Notes under the pieces: model-generated
What the model saw: the letters and a program-made list of their open reading frames with translations, nothing else
Told to the model about the DNA's origin: nothing
Database searches by the model: none
Position numbers and translations under genes: made by a program
Part shown: positions 1 to 12,101 of the stretch, piece by piece
How positions within the stretch are numbered: position 1 is the first letter of the stretch
Layout of the letters: every line of letters starts with the position of its first letter
Assembly (NCBI GenBank): GCA_032690845.1
Contig: CM064420.1
Location: 66,514,707 to 66,578,706 of the forward strand
Length of the DNA stretch: 64,000 bases
Direction of reading: 5' to 3'
DNA from: Eleusine coracana subsp. coracana
Lineage: Eukaryota; Streptophyta; Magnoliopsida; Poales; Poaceae

Positions 1-958
1 CCGACGCTGACATCGCTGGCATCTTGGGATGTGAGGAGTTGGATTCTTTTTGGAGGCGGCTCTCGTTCATGGAGGAGATGAAGCGCAGCAACATCCGCAA
101 CCCGACCATTCAAGTCTTCCACCAGTGATTGGCGGCGCGCACAGGCGACAAGGTCGACTCCAGCAACATCACCGATGCGCACTTGCGGTGGCTCTACAAC
201 GCCATCATGAGTCCGTCTCAATGCAACCCCATGTTGGTGATGGTGCGGGGTTGACTCGACAAGAGGGGCAAGGCGAGCAAGAAGTTGGCCTTCGGGGCCT
301 ATCTTTAATGCCTAGCAGCCCTCGTCTATGACAGCGACAGACCAGGAGGGCGCAACAACAAGTGGGAGTGCGCAATGGAGATCGGCGATAATATGACTCG
401 TGGTAATATTGTCACGGGAAGTGTTCGTGCCGGCTTCCATGTCGGCGGCACCAACGTAAGGCTCCCATGTGTGGAACTAGGGGTTTTCCTCCATCGCAAG
501 CTGGAGGGAGGAAATTGGCTTGAGGAAGGTCTCCTGGAGGGGGGCTGAGTTCTCAAGGACCACCGTGGGCAGATTCGACAACCGGCGACATCTACAACAG
601 TCGGCGGCGAGTGGGACTCCTGGAATTCATGCCAGGAGCCTCAGCAGTACCAGCCAGGGTGGAGCGATGCAGCGGGCAGTTCACAGCCCTCTGCGTTGAT
701 CGGCGCTCCCCACTTCAGCGTGGGTATCGCCTACAGGTACCAAGGACGTGTACCCGTGGTGCCTCCTGTGCCCGGTGCAGACTTTTTTCTGCCCATGCAG
801 GGGTACATCAACAACAACATGCACTACATCGAGCGCGTGGAGGATGCCACGTCCCAATGGAGAAACAACCACGAGGCGATGGTGGAGGAGTTTGAGCGAC
901 TCAAGGCACGGTGCTATGGCTCCGATCAGCCACCGTCTCCACCTCCGTTTTACTAGAG
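1..958 (+). pseudogene. Degenerate ORF of an Athila-like gypsy element
   Basis: Plus-strand reading gives remnants of a plant-retrotransposon protein, for example MEEMKRSNIRNPTIQVFHQ from about 69 followed by an in-frame stop, then LRWLYNAIMSPSQCNP and LDKRGKASKKLAFGAYL with further stops and frame changes. A proline-rich C-terminal part ending GSDQPPSPPPFY stops near 955. This resembles the extra ORF with an Athila ORF1-type domain found in grass Ty3/gypsy elements (family recall, not searched). It lies upstream of an LTR on the same strand, as expected for a 3' internal ORF. It is broken and cannot make a full product. The 5' part of the element lies outside the window. Confidence 0.5.
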
Positions 959-2546
959 TGCCTAGGAGTTGGCACATGTATCGGTTTCCTGGTTTGTGTT
1001 TTCTCTTTTTTTTGCAATCTTTTTCTTTATTTGCTTATGTGTGTGTGAGCAGGTTGAGAAACCATGTATCGGGTGTGTTTACTTTCATGCAAGTGTGTTA
1101 GTAGTGGTTTTATTTTTATGCAAGTGTGTGTAAAAATCGTCACCATGTATTCGAGTCTCGATCTTAATATAATGGTGGCGGTTATACTCTTTTAGGAGAA
1201 TTGAATTATTTATTTTTTCTTGAAAAGTGCTGATGTAGACCAAATAATGTTGAGCATTAAATAAAATTTCGATCTTACACTTAATGATTATTCGACAAAT
1301 ATGTCTTATGTGGAGCAATTTTGAGTACCCATGTGCTTTATTTGTATTGTCCAATTTATGATGATAACTTAGTACTAATCTTTTCATAGATAAATTTTCA
1401 TGTTGTGAACTTTGGAATTTATTCTTTTCAAGATCTGTACCTACAAATGCCATATGTTCAGCAATTCTTATGAACCTTCAATTTATAGATAAACATTAAA
1501 TTGATGGTTGAGTTCGATTAGGATTTAATTCTTTTTGGTATGAACTTTACTAAGATGGCAAATCTTTGTGTATCTTTTTCTAGCCTTGAATTACTCATGC
1601 AAAAATTCAGTTTTGCTAAGTATCCTACCATAAACCCAAAATATCTTGTTGAGTATCATTCCTTGATCACATCCTATATTTCTGGCTATATTTAATTCTT
1701 GAATAAATGTTGAAGCCAGACAAATCAAATACCAACAAATATTTGTAAATTCGGGTTGAGAGCCGATTGGCGCACCCTGAACCGATCGGCGCAGCAGAGA
1801 GCAAAATAAAAAAGGGAGAAACAAAAAGTGATAAAAACAGAAGAAAAAAAAGAGAAAGAGAAAAGCTCTGTTGTTTGCTAAGGGACTACCAAAATATTAA
1901 GTGTGGGGAGATGGTATATGACATGCTTATTCTTGAAATTCATTCTAATATAGCCATGAATCATTTCAACCATGTCCAATCTGATAATGGGAGTTCTTTT
2001 TCTTCCAAGATCAAATTTTTGCTATGCGCATGTCCACATATCCAAAGTGTGAGTCCTTTCTTAAATTTTTCTTTCTTAGTGGCCATCTTGATAAGTTTCT
2101 ATAATTCCAACAAAGAATAATCTCCTAGCTTTACAATATATTGTTGATTTATGTTTGCAATCCTTGAATTACCTCACCTAGCTACTCATATAAGGCTTAC
2201 ACAAATATTATTTGATCATTATGATGTAGAATATAGGTTGAGTGATTTGAAAGATAAATGTTGTCTTCGATTATTTCGAAGATAGATTCTTTATGTTCAC
2301 AACAATCTTTTAAGTGATTTACATGTGTGAAAAAGTTATAATTTGTGAGTTTGACATGATTTGTTGCTTTGGGGAGAAAACTTTAAGCTTTATGCCCATA
2401 TTTGAACTATTTTGTTGAATACCAATATGAAATACACCACAATAGAACAATGATCAACATTATTTGATTTGAGATATCTTTTATGATTGAAAGAGTATGT
2501 TCTTTGATTTTTCTTTCTTTTACTTTACTCGGAACGAGCAAAGGTT
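959..2546 (+). other. 3' internal untranslated region of Athila-like element
   Basis: AT-rich, with no convincing ORF. It contains the box AAGTGTGGGGAG near 1898, a sequence typical of the 3' non-coding part of Athila-type elements, and repeats of CCGATCGGCGCA near 1783 that recur in the LTR downstream. Nothing else identifiable. Confidence 0.5.
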
Positions 2547-2560
2547 TAAGTGTGGGGAAC
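2547..2560 (+). other. Polypurine tract before LTR
   Basis: The purine-rich AAGTGTGGGGAAC lies directly against the LTR start TGTTGGCAC. Position and composition fit the plus-strand primer of a plus-oriented LTR element. Confidence 0.6.
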
Positions 2561-3974
2561 TGTTGGCACTTCCCAAGTGCCCCTTTTATATGTGAATATT
2601 ACCCCAATTAGAGCATAATTGATACTAATTTAGGCCATTTACCTATAATATTGTCTATATATTTGTATATGCATTATTTTAGAGCTTTATTGCAAAAACA
2701 GGTAAAATTGGTGATTTAAATGATACTGGAGAGGATAGGAATCCAGAACCGACGAAAAGCACTAAAGAAGCCCAGTGCACCGATCGGCGCAGCCCATGAG
2801 CCGATCGGCACAAGGGTGTTTTGGCCCACATAAGTGACTGAGGCCCATTCCATATGTTTATGGAAGTTTATCTACGCAAGACACTTGAAGATATTTTCAT
2901 AGAAGATTTATGGAACTTCAAGATCTCGACGTGCAGTACAAGACTTTATCTCGAAAAAAAAAGGCCCACATGGCAGCTGTAGAAGACAGAGGAACCGACT
3001 CGGAGAAGAAACCAGAGAAGACACGGCCTGCGCCGATCGGCGCAACCGCCTTATTTGCTAGAAACTGAGTTCTTTACGAGTAGAACCTCTATAAATACTT
3101 GTAAACCCTGGTCAAAGCGGACAGAGGGACAACAGATCCGTGTGTTAGAGCCACCGGGGCTTGCCCCATTAGAATAGATCTCTAGTTGAGTTTCAAGAAC
3201 CATTGGTGTTAAGAGTTGATCCGTCAAGGTAGGCCATCTCGACAGAGATGAATCTTACTCTATGTATCTCAAGGATGATTGAATATGTTGATGATGGTTT
3301 TGGTGATTTGTGCTTATTCCAATTGCTTAGTTCTAGGCTAAGTAAGTAGATATTATCTTGATCGTGGTGATCAGGATAGTATTCGGATATTGTATTGATT
3401 ATGGTTGCTTGATGATACTACTAGTATGGTTTAGCGGTGACAGCACTAAGCCTACGTAGCACTATTGGATAGTTGAGTAGGGTAAGATACTCGCGCGATT
3501 AAGGGTTTTCACTCGGCAGCGATAAATCGGGAGCCGCTCATAAAGCAAGGTGGTCTTATTCATTATAGGTTTTCATTGATCCATGTAATTACCCATTATG
3601 ATGCTATTTAATTAGACTTTCTGGTTATGATCTCACTAGTAGATACTTGGCTACTCAATTAACAGCATAGGCTTCAAGGCATCTGACGCACTTTGGCTTT
3701 GATTCACTAGTGTGCTGATCGACTCAACCCCTACGCTGATCGGCGTAATGATAGATTTACTGTCTGACGCACTTTTGTACTGGCCAGTCTCCCCTCATGC
3801 AACACGAACTTGATAGTAGCTTTGATTAGATCTTTTACTGTTAACTTTGTTTAATTACCCCTAAGGTCCCAGTGGATTCAATAAACCATAGAATACTCAA
3901 TTCAAGAGAAAAAGTGCTACAATCATACACCGTCCTCTTGCGGTATATAAGTGGGTGTGTAGTTACGATCAACA
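2561..3974 (+). repeat. 3' LTR of Athila-like gypsy element
   Basis: Starts TGTTGGCAC and ends GATCAACA, so the termini are inverted (TGTTG/CAACA). A TATA-like TATAAATAC lies near 3091. The LTR carries several copies of the palindrome-centred CCGATCGGCGCA (near 2779, 2799, 3031, and a variant near 3734). Two truncated antisense copies of its first roughly 230 bp occur at 30277-30507 and 43015-43245, independently confirming the left boundary. The matching 5' LTR is outside the window, so the target duplication (candidate GACCC on the right) cannot be checked. Confidence 0.7.
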
Positions 3975-4239
3975 GACCCGCGTCATTTGACCATTCTGTT
4001 TCTTTGTCGATTTGTAGGGAAAATCGACTGGTATGTCCCGGCTTCTAGTATTGAGACTGCATTGGAGCTAAACAGATCTCCCAGGTCATGTGTGAAGATT
4101 TTCGAGTCAACAGATATGTATGAGTTCGGCTACTTGGCTCTATATCATATTGATCACGTAACAACCTAGCCAATTGTTCATGAACATGCTCATGAGAGTA
4201 TTGTCCGGGTGGAGTTTGTACATTAGGGGCAATTGGCTG
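3975..4239. other. Unassigned spacer
   Basis: Between the Athila-like LTR and an oppositely oriented gag fragment. A 60-codon plus-strand reading (from 3987) has no recognised similarity. Nothing else seen. Confidence 0.4.
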
Positions 4240-5071
4240 TGAGTTAAAGTTTAATAGTGATTAATACTTCGGTTTGGTAAAGCCGAAGCCATTGCACCAC
4301 TAGATCCCACATTACTAGGTGTAACTAAAATTCCTCCAGTATTGACTGAATTAAGATAATTATGACCATCTTGATTATTATTATAAAGAGTACCAAAACT
4401 AGCAGAATTAGTACTCCAGTATTGGCTGAATTAAGATAATTACGACCATCTTGATTATTATTATAAAGAGTACCAAAACTAGTAGAATTAGTACTATCTC
4501 TTTGAGCACTAGGTTCAGCAATATCATGTTGTTCCTTATTAAATTCATCATTAACTCACAACATGGCAGAACGAACTTTACTATCTAAATTGCTCTCTAA
4601 TCGACTATCAATACTACCATTAATTTGTTGCTGCAAACTATTAGCTATCCTAGCATTAACAGCCTGATCAACCTATGAGCAATATCTTCAGCAGACCAAG
4701 TAGTGAGAGGTGGACTGCTCTTGGTACTTACATTAGTAGTGTCGATGAAGGGTAGAACGGTTGTCTTGATTTGAGTCACCATGCCATGCTGATCCTTCTT
4801 GAAGCTTGAAAGAAACATATTCAACTCCTCATCATCACGAGTCTTCTTGAGCTTCAACTCCTCCTCTTCACGAGCCTTCTTGATCTTCAGCTCCTCCTGA
4901 TCACCGACCTTCTTTCTTTCCTCAAACGACTTGCGAAGTTCTTCAGGTATATCATTTAATGAAGTTGTGATAACATTCTTCTCGCTAATGTCGAAACTCG
5001 TAATTGAGATAGATAAATTCGGCTTTGCAAAAACCTGAATTTCTCTTCCCCATCGGAGTCGCCAAAAAGTG
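4240..5071 (-). pseudogene. gag fragment of a gypsy-like LTR element
   Basis: Minus-strand coding with at least one frame change. A Lys/Glu-rich coiled-coil-like part (EELRKSFEERKKVGDQEELK and two KKAREEEELK-type repeats, about 4850-4930) is followed by SAEDIAHR. In another frame come VNARIANSLQQQINGS and LYNNNQDGRNYLNSANTG. An 80 bp tandem duplication at about 4335-4494 (both copies contain AATTAAGATAATTA) breaks the frame. TGGCGACTCCGATGGGG, adjoining the LTR at about 5050-5068, is the likely primer-binding site. The element is cut off at the left; no pol is present. Confidence 0.55.
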
Positions 5072-5890
5072 TGTTGACGCTGAAAAGTGTCGTTAAACAC
5101 GAGCACGCAAATGTGTAGCAACACGTGGCTGAGTCTACCAAAACCGGAGCCTCCGGTTTTCACGGGCTCACTGGAAAAAACAACGAACGCCTACCCGGGA
5201 GAGACCCCGTCGGGGCAAGCGCACTCTTGGGTTGTCCTAGCGTCGACTGGCCAGCTAGAACGCCTTCAAATATCATAGAGACCAAGAAGAACAACAATTA
5301 GGGTTGAGATTGGAATTTAGGGTAGAAAGCAAAAGAATAAAGGTAAAGGTGTAGATTGATTTGTTTTGATTGGGTATAGATGCCTCAATCGGCCGTTGCC
5401 CTTTGTATATAAAGGATTGGAGGTCTTGCCCCGTAAGAAACCGAGATTTACATGATTCACGTGAAGAAAACTAACTTTAACTCGATCTGGATCATGAAAA
5501 CCGGACTCTCTGATTTATAAAACCGGACCACTGTCTGTGAGCATTTTCAAATGTCATAACTTCCTATCCGGACTCCAAAATAGGTGTTCCATATGTCCGT
5601 TTTGATCGTCTCGACAAGGGCTTCATCATGTAGACTTTAAATAAGTATTTTGGCTTGATCTTCATACCTTTTCATACACTTTGTTGTTTCTTGAGTGAAA
5701 CGTAACCAAAATACTTAGGAAACATGCTCACAACCTACAAAACATGTCTAAATACCAAATATATAAAATAATCAACATTAGCCTTGATTTAGATAATTTT
5801 GACCATTATATATCTACCAAAATCAGATACTCCGATTTTGTAAACCGGACATTTCAGTTTTTCTAGAGTGTATATTTTGATCATCAACAA
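5072..5890 (-). repeat. 5' LTR (fragment) of gypsy-like element
   Basis: On the plus strand it begins TGTTGACGC next to the primer-binding-site-like sequence. The other end is uncertain; ATCAACA near 5888 is one candidate that gives inverted ends. It contains AAAACCGGAGCCTCCGGTTTT at about 5139-5160 and related motifs near 5497-5545 and 5835-5860, the same motif family that fills the copia-like element at 31-41 kb. Confidence 0.5.
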
Positions 5891-6953
5891 GCTCCAAGAT
5901 GGATCTCATAGCACTAAGTATCGTATTTCACAAAAAGCCACAGCTCCACAATAAGAACAATCCAAATAGTATGCATACTCTACACCAATACAAAAGGTTA
6001 TGGTTTGAGATTTTATTTTTGCAGCAGATTCAATGGTTCGCTAAGTAGAGGTTCACAGGTCACCATTTGCAGTTTGCTTTTTCAGGTTAAAGTTAATTCT
6101 AGAGCATTTGCTAAAGGAAAAGAAGATAGGAGCCTAGGATATTGTAGTAGCATCAAATCATTCTTTTATTATCTGTAGCATGTTTGTTTATGGATGTAGC
6201 ATATTTGTTTATGGAAATACTTGACTGTGTCTTGACGATTCTTTTCTCTAGCATGTTCCATGAATTCTTTTGCTATGAATGGATAGCATGTTTATCAAAA
6301 ATAAACACAACGTGAATTATTTGACATACCTGGGAATCAAACTAACAGTTTGCAAATCATTGGTTAGTAATTTCCTTTGAATCACTGTACCTTTGTGTTG
6401 TGTTAGCCTATTAACATTGTTTAATCATAAATGGAGTTTTTCTTTTCGCTAAAACAGTAGGAGATGCTAAGCTCCTACATGAAATTATTGCAAAAAATAA
6501 AGTACATACAGAAATCCGTGCATTTAAGACAATAAAACCAGAAAAAGAAAGACAAAAGATTCTAAAGTAACTAGATCAAGATGGATGTGAAATTCAGTTA
6601 ATCTAAGCCTATATGCAATCTTTTATATGCTTAGAAGCTATGCAGTTGAAGATGAATTTGTCAACAAAACATATTTAGTGTTGTACCGACACTTCCATTC
6701 CTTAAAAAATAAGGTTGTTTTTCTATTTGCAGAGGTGCCATGTAGTTGTGTTGTAGAACACAATAAATAGCCAAAAGTTATCATCAGGCTAGGTTACCCA
6801 TGATCAGATTATATAGTATGAACACAATTTTAATATAAATATGTATTGTAAATTACACCCGTAGCAACACATGAGCATTACCCTAGTATTATATGTTATA
6901 TAAGTTAACAGAACGCCTATTACCACTATCACCAAACTGCAAACTACATCAAT
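5891..6953. other. Intergenic, 3' of protease-like gene
   Basis: AT-rich sequence with no ORF or repeat family that I recognise. It probably contains the 3' UTR of the minus-strand gene, whose stop codon is at 6954-6956. Confidence 0.4.
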
Positions 6954-9900
6954 CTAATCGAGATGCCTTCTAGGAAGCTTGGGTACATCATACCGATCCA
7001 CATCAAGTAGACCGTGATACCAATACGTCTCAGGCACAGGCCACCTGCCATGCAACATATTATTTTCCGATGTAAGTTAGTTGTCAAATAAATTATTCCA
7101 TGCTATCACAAAAAGTGGAAATGAGAAACAGAAACAGTACTTGTTCTTCTTTTCCTTTGCCTTCCCACCAAAATCTTCAAAAGGGCTCTCTCCACTGTCA
7201 TCCCACATATTTTTCAATGTAAGTTTGTAGAATAAGAATTATGATTGCCCAATTAGAAAAGATAACAGGAAAAAGAAATACCGTTCTGATGGCAGCCGCA
7301 TAGAATTTGCAGTCCATAAGACGTCCAAAATCTTACTCTGGGGCAGGAAAGGAGTTACTTTGCGCCCATCATAAAAGTTCATGCCAATAAAACTCCCATC
7401 CAAACTAATAAGGGGTCCTCCTATCCCAGCCTAGTAAAAAAATAAAGAGGAAAAAAATGAGAGAAAAGGAGGCTCAATGTTACTGAAAACTTGTAATTCC
7501 CTGAGATAAATCAGAAGGATTTCTAATGGAACATTTACATAAGCTTCCATTAGAAAATTAAGAGAAATTCACCACAGTACCTTGTTGATTTTACAAGTGG
7601 ACAACTGAAGATCTTTGCAGTCAAGTTTGACATCCTTGTTTCTGTACTGCACTTCACCAAATGAGGCCATTAATAGTCCATGTTCAGGGTCACGCCCTAT
7701 AGCTATTACTTTTCCAGATGACTCTTGCTCTTTAGCGAAAATGTCTTCTCGACGAATAGCACGGAAAACCTTATCAATACTGACAATTGCAATATTATAG
7801 TTCAAGTTATACCATTCCAGTGTCCCACTGAAATGATTTGGTGGGACAAACACCTTAATCTGGAAGGATAAAGTGAGTTCAGCTAACAATCATAAATAAT
7901 TTAATACCAAGATAAATTATTAGCAGAACCTACAGTCAAGTTAGTGTCAATATTATCTTCATTACAAGGGCTTCTAACCAAACTGGCTGAAGTCAGCACC
8001 ACAGTGCGCTTTCCATGCCATTTAATAAGCAAGCCTGTGCATACAAAAAATCTCCTGTCTCCTACATATCATGAAATCATTAGTTAGTGCAGATGTACTT
8101 CCACAGAAAGTAATGAGCATACATTTGTTATAAAAAATCACCACTGTATGAAGCAATCGAGACAACACGATGGGATACATCTGTCAGAACTTTCTTGGGG
8201 AGTCGCTTCCAGACACCATATTCTAAACCCCTGGGTGGAGAACCAAAGGAATACCCTTTCCAAGCAATTATGTCACCAAAGAAATCTTCAAACCGATTAA
8301 GCAATTGACCATTGACTGGTTAAAGAAAATGCTCAGAAGTAAGCCATAAAGAAGTGCACAAAGAGATTTCAGCAATATCGAAAGCAATGACTTACGCTCC
8401 AGAACAAGTGGTGGTGGTATGGGATAGCCGTAGGATTTTATCCGGTTAATAGTGCTGAAAAATCCTGATGTGACAAAGTGAGAAATATCAGTACTCAGAT
8501 GATGCATGATAACACTCGCATGATATTCTTTGATCAATAAGTAATATTTGGAATGATGGTTTGCACGACTAATCAAACCTGAAGGTACTATTCGCGATAC
8601 ATCTTTAGGCAATGAATATCCACGGAAGTGGAGCTGTTTAGGACTGCAACAGAACAAATGAGTTATACGATAATAAATAATAGATAAATACACAGGAACT
8701 AGCCAATAAAAAAACAGCCATACCAGCATGAACAGTGGTATGGACGAATTTGAAAATCAGACTTAGAAACATTCAAACAAAGACACGAGAGCATTGAACA
8801 GATTCAGACGCTGTTTGAATTCTTATTTAGACAGATATAGTAGGTGCAGTACTAAGCACGAACACAAATTTAACGAAGGAATATATTTTTAGTGACGGAG
8901 GCATCTATCAAGCACAGGTAGCAAGAACATAATTACCTTCAATCTACAGAACACTGTTACCTCAGAGTGAGTTAGTTAACAAGGAGATGGGATTTGGAAG
9001 AAATATAAATAAGCTAACTGGGGAACGTAGCTCATAAATACTGGAAATGTACAAGACATACTTGAGTATCTGAAAATGCTCCAGGCGCTCGTGAAGGAAC
9101 TTCTGCGACAGGAACGTCACATTCGCATCACCATGATGTTTATGATTCATTCCAAGAAATCTCGCTCCATTTCCTATAAGTGGCCCTCCAAGTACAGCCT
9201 AGTACAAAAGCGAAGCGGTTGGGTTTGTAAGGAAAATGGCATAATTACTTTGTGGTGCACAGAGTGATGAATAAAACACATCGATTCCAATTTTTCCATC
9301 ATGATGAAAAAAAAGAAGCATATAAAAAACATACCTCTGAGAGAGATTTAGCATCAGGAACCCAGGTGTCGGGTCGTTCTCTATGAAGAGACCCCCCAGT
9401 GGCCCTCAAAGTGCCTGAGTTGAAGAGACACCCAATAGCTAGTACATGATCATCATCACTGACTTGTTTTTCCTGAAGAGGCAGAGCCACAGGATGATCC
9501 AGGTCAACAGGATGGAGATCAAGGAGGCATAAGGACGTGACAATAGCAATGTCTTCATCATATAATCCCAAGAACCCAGCAACAGTTTCATTATGAGGAA
9601 GGCGCACTTCAACCTATAGAGTGATAATCAGAACCAAATGACTACAATTAGCTTGAATAAAAAAAAGAAACAGAGAACACAATGAATAACAGCAGCAACC
9701 CTCAATTTGTCATCTCTATATCTATTATCACGGAATTCTCTAGCCAAACGTCCTGTAGTCACAAATCTTGTTTGGTGTAATTTTGTAGGGGTGGTGTCTG
9801 GTAGCGGTATGCCTGAGCACGCAAATAACATCTTGTCTCCTGCATAGGATCAATATTCGAATTATATGACACAATTGAATAATACAAGTTACGAAATTTC

Positions 9901-11634
9901 ATTAGCATATTGCACAATTACCATCCAACAAAGCAAGAGAGACGACAATGCGAGACAAAAATTGAAAATCATTGGTATCAATGGCACTGGTTTCAACTGC
10001 ATAGCCAAATGGTTTCTCTTCAAAAGTACTCTCCATAGCTACTCGATCAGGAAGTCCACCATATCGTTTCTCCTCTTCAGCACGTCGCTGTTTATAATAC
10101 TTATCCAAAGCTGCCCGTTGCTTTCGAACTAGTTAACAAGTATGAGAAAGCAATCATTAGTGTTCCATTACATCAATATGTGCAGGAAAAGGGAAAAGCA
10201 TTGTTAAGAATGATAATGACTCACGGTTTTCCATATTTTTTAAGACATGTTTGAAGCTTTTATAATGTTTCGGGGCACCAATTGAGAGCTTTTGGTCATC
10301 ACTCCCACCTGAAATCAAGGAATCAAGCTTCTTCCTTCTATTTATGGCTCTTTGCTCCCTACTCACACCTCTCGTGCAATCAATAACCCCCTTTTTTCTC
10401 AGGGTTTTTGCAGTCCTGAAGCAAAAAAGTTGCAAATGTTTAGTAGAGGAACTAAGGCCTCACTCAAAAGTTCGATCATAACAATAGTAAGACAAAAAAG
10501 CAAAGTACCAAGATCCGACTTATTTTCACAGGTCAACAGAACACTATCCATAGCAATACCATAATGTTTTAGATGGGATAATATATCGACAAATGTAACA
10601 ATAAATAAATCTCGCTGCTTGTGCATATAAGTGTAAAAAGGACTCAAGTTAACCAAAACTCAGTTTTGTATGGCAAATGGACAGTTCCTATCAGCTGGCT
10701 AAGATTGCCACTGAGTGCACATCGAAAGAGATTTAAGCACATCTAGAATCCAATCAAACCAATATGCAGTAAAAAGGTGAATCAAAAGACCAAGCCCAAA
10801 CAAAATAATTTAACTGACCACAGACATAGGTGAAGAGAAGCTGGAACGTAACACAACCAAAATGTATGTATGGATGGTAACTCAGTTCCTGTTTTGGATG
10901 CTAAGTATTTTTGAAGTTTTGATGGAACTACAAGGTGTTTGGATACAACAAAAAACCAGGTTTTTAAACAATATTATCTCAAATACCATGGTATCTCAGA
11001 GTTTTAAAAATTCACTTGGGACTACTGTTTCTAAAAATCAAGCTCTCACCTTCCTCCAACAATCTGTCATGACCACAAAGACTTCTTCGTATTACATTGA
11101 TTGTGCATGTGCAGTGCTAATTTATCATGAACATCAGATGTACATGGTATCTTCCATAGAAATTATTTTTATCTCCAATAGCAACATGAACTCATACTTT
11201 AAATCGATCTAGTCTGGTGTAAATCAGACCTTTCAGAATATGGGCAAAACACTAGAATGTTTGTAAATAATAATGGTTTCTCTCCCTGACTAGTATTCTC
11301 TATAACCATTTCTAATATCAAAACCTGCATTATACCAAATAAAGCATTTTTTCAGGTGTATAATATGCTGCAGTAATCATAGACTGTGGTATTTCTTATC
11401 TGATTAATCAAAAACTGTTGTGGTCTTTAGAAACTACGATAGCAAAATAGGGCCTAAACGGTTGAGTAACTTTGATGTGATTAGAGATGGGGTCTGTAGT
11501 GGATGTGTAGTAACTAGTGAAGCAACATGCTCACAGACTGAGATACTAGCTTCGAGCATGTATTATACAGTAACCCAATTCGAACAACTCTGAGGGCAAC
11601 TGGCACATCAAGAATAAGAAAATAGTACTTACAT
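6954..11634 (-). CDS. Tandem HtrA/trypsin-like pseudoprotease domain protein
   Basis: Minus-strand gene. Coding exons, 5' to 3': 10225-10415, 9922-10128, 9700-9839, 9335-9613, 9062-9198, 8579-8643, 8396-8464, 8142-8315, 7934-8061, 7581-7859, 7282-7430, 7141-7194, 6954-7044. All have GT-AG borders and phases match at every junction, giving about 654 codons ending RRHLD-stop. Two homologous chymotrypsin-fold domains are seen. Domain 1 runs from FLSRIVVSLALLDGDK to AVLGGPLIGNGARFLGMN. Domain 2 runs from VSHRVVSIASYSGD to AGIGGPLISLDGSFIGMN. Both contain an equivalent 279 nt exon. At the His, Asp and Ser positions domain 2 reads TSAS, NYNIAI and GIGG, and domain 1 reads TTGR, DEDIAI and VLGG, so Ser and His are missing in both. 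This resembles a grass family of degenerate Do-like proteins. The exon at 11633-11634 contributes the first two bases of the start (AT|G across intron 1). An intact reading frame argues for a functional gene, as a non-proteolytic binding or regulatory protein (inference). Confidence 0.8.
10416..11632 (-). other. Intron 1 of the pseudoprotease gene
   Basis: About 1.2 kb, donor GTAAGT at 11632 reading leftward, acceptor TTGCTTCAG next to 10415. Joining brings AT to GACTGC and creates the ATG. It holds no intact ORF. A possible old MITE (GTGTTTGGATAC near 10937 to GGGCCTAAACGG near 11449) was not confirmed. Confidence 0.5.
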
Positions 11635-11830
11635 CGCCGACTTGTCCCCGCTGACTCCGCGCCTTTGAACAAGGGAGGATGACACGCCGGGGAGGGAAGC
11701 ACGCTGGGAGCGGGATGCGCGATCCGCGAAGAGTACCAGTGAGAAGAAGCACGCGAATCGGCGAAGGATTTGGGGATTTAGGGTATACAATACAATCGGG
11801 GAATTGGGTGTGAGAAGAAATCATGACCAA
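11633..11830 (-). promoter_or_regulatory. 5' leader exon and proximal promoter of pseudoprotease gene
   Basis: GC-rich compared with its surroundings, as grass first exons often are. No ATG upstream in the frame that leads into exon 2 was seen, which favours the start codon made at the splice junction. The transcription start is not defined. Confidence 0.4.
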
Positions 11831-11990
11831 ACCGGGCAGTCAGTCGGTTATGTAGACGCAGTGCGAGCTGATCCTGGACCGCACGGGCCAGAACAGCCCG
11901 GCTCGGCCCACACTTCTTCTGGTTCCTTTTGTTTTACGTTTTTTTTCTCTGATATTGCTATAGATTTATTTCATGACTTTTTATAAAAGA
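11831..11990. other. Upstream intergenic DNA
   Basis: Promoter-side sequence of the minus-strand gene, with a GC-rich patch (CCCGGCTCGGCCCACAC near 11900) passing into AT-rich DNA. Confidence 0.3.
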
Positions 11991-12101
11991 AAATTATTAT
12001 GCTTTATCTTTTACACCTTATTATGCAGTTTCTTTGCCGAACTCGAGTCCAAGTAAGGTTATAACACGAGGCTCAAATTATTATGCTTTATCTTTTACAC
12101 C
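11991..12101. repeat. 27 bp direct repeat enclosing a copied fragment
   Basis: A 27 bp sequence (AAATTATTATGC...TTTTACACC) occurs at 11991-12017 and again at 12075-12101. Between them, 12029-12065 matches the 5' leader and splice donor of the plus-strand gene at about 56179-56220 apart from a 4 nt TAAG difference. The fragment contains the exon-intron border, so it was copied from DNA, not from spliced RNA. Confidence 0.75.

Noticed and set aside
681..977. Minus-strand ORF and overlapping readings in 600-1100
   Set aside because: Shadows of the plus-strand transposon ORF; composition and context favour the plus strand.
4016..4060. Exon similarity between KIDWYVPAS (4016) and KINWYVTSK in the Helitron (29143)
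   Set aside because: Only a few residues are shared, in AT-rich DNA; could be chance and no wider match was seen.
10860..11460. Tourist-like MITE in intron 1
   Set aside because: GTGTTTGGATAC and GGGCCTAAACGG do not form a convincing inverted pair and no TAA duplication was found.
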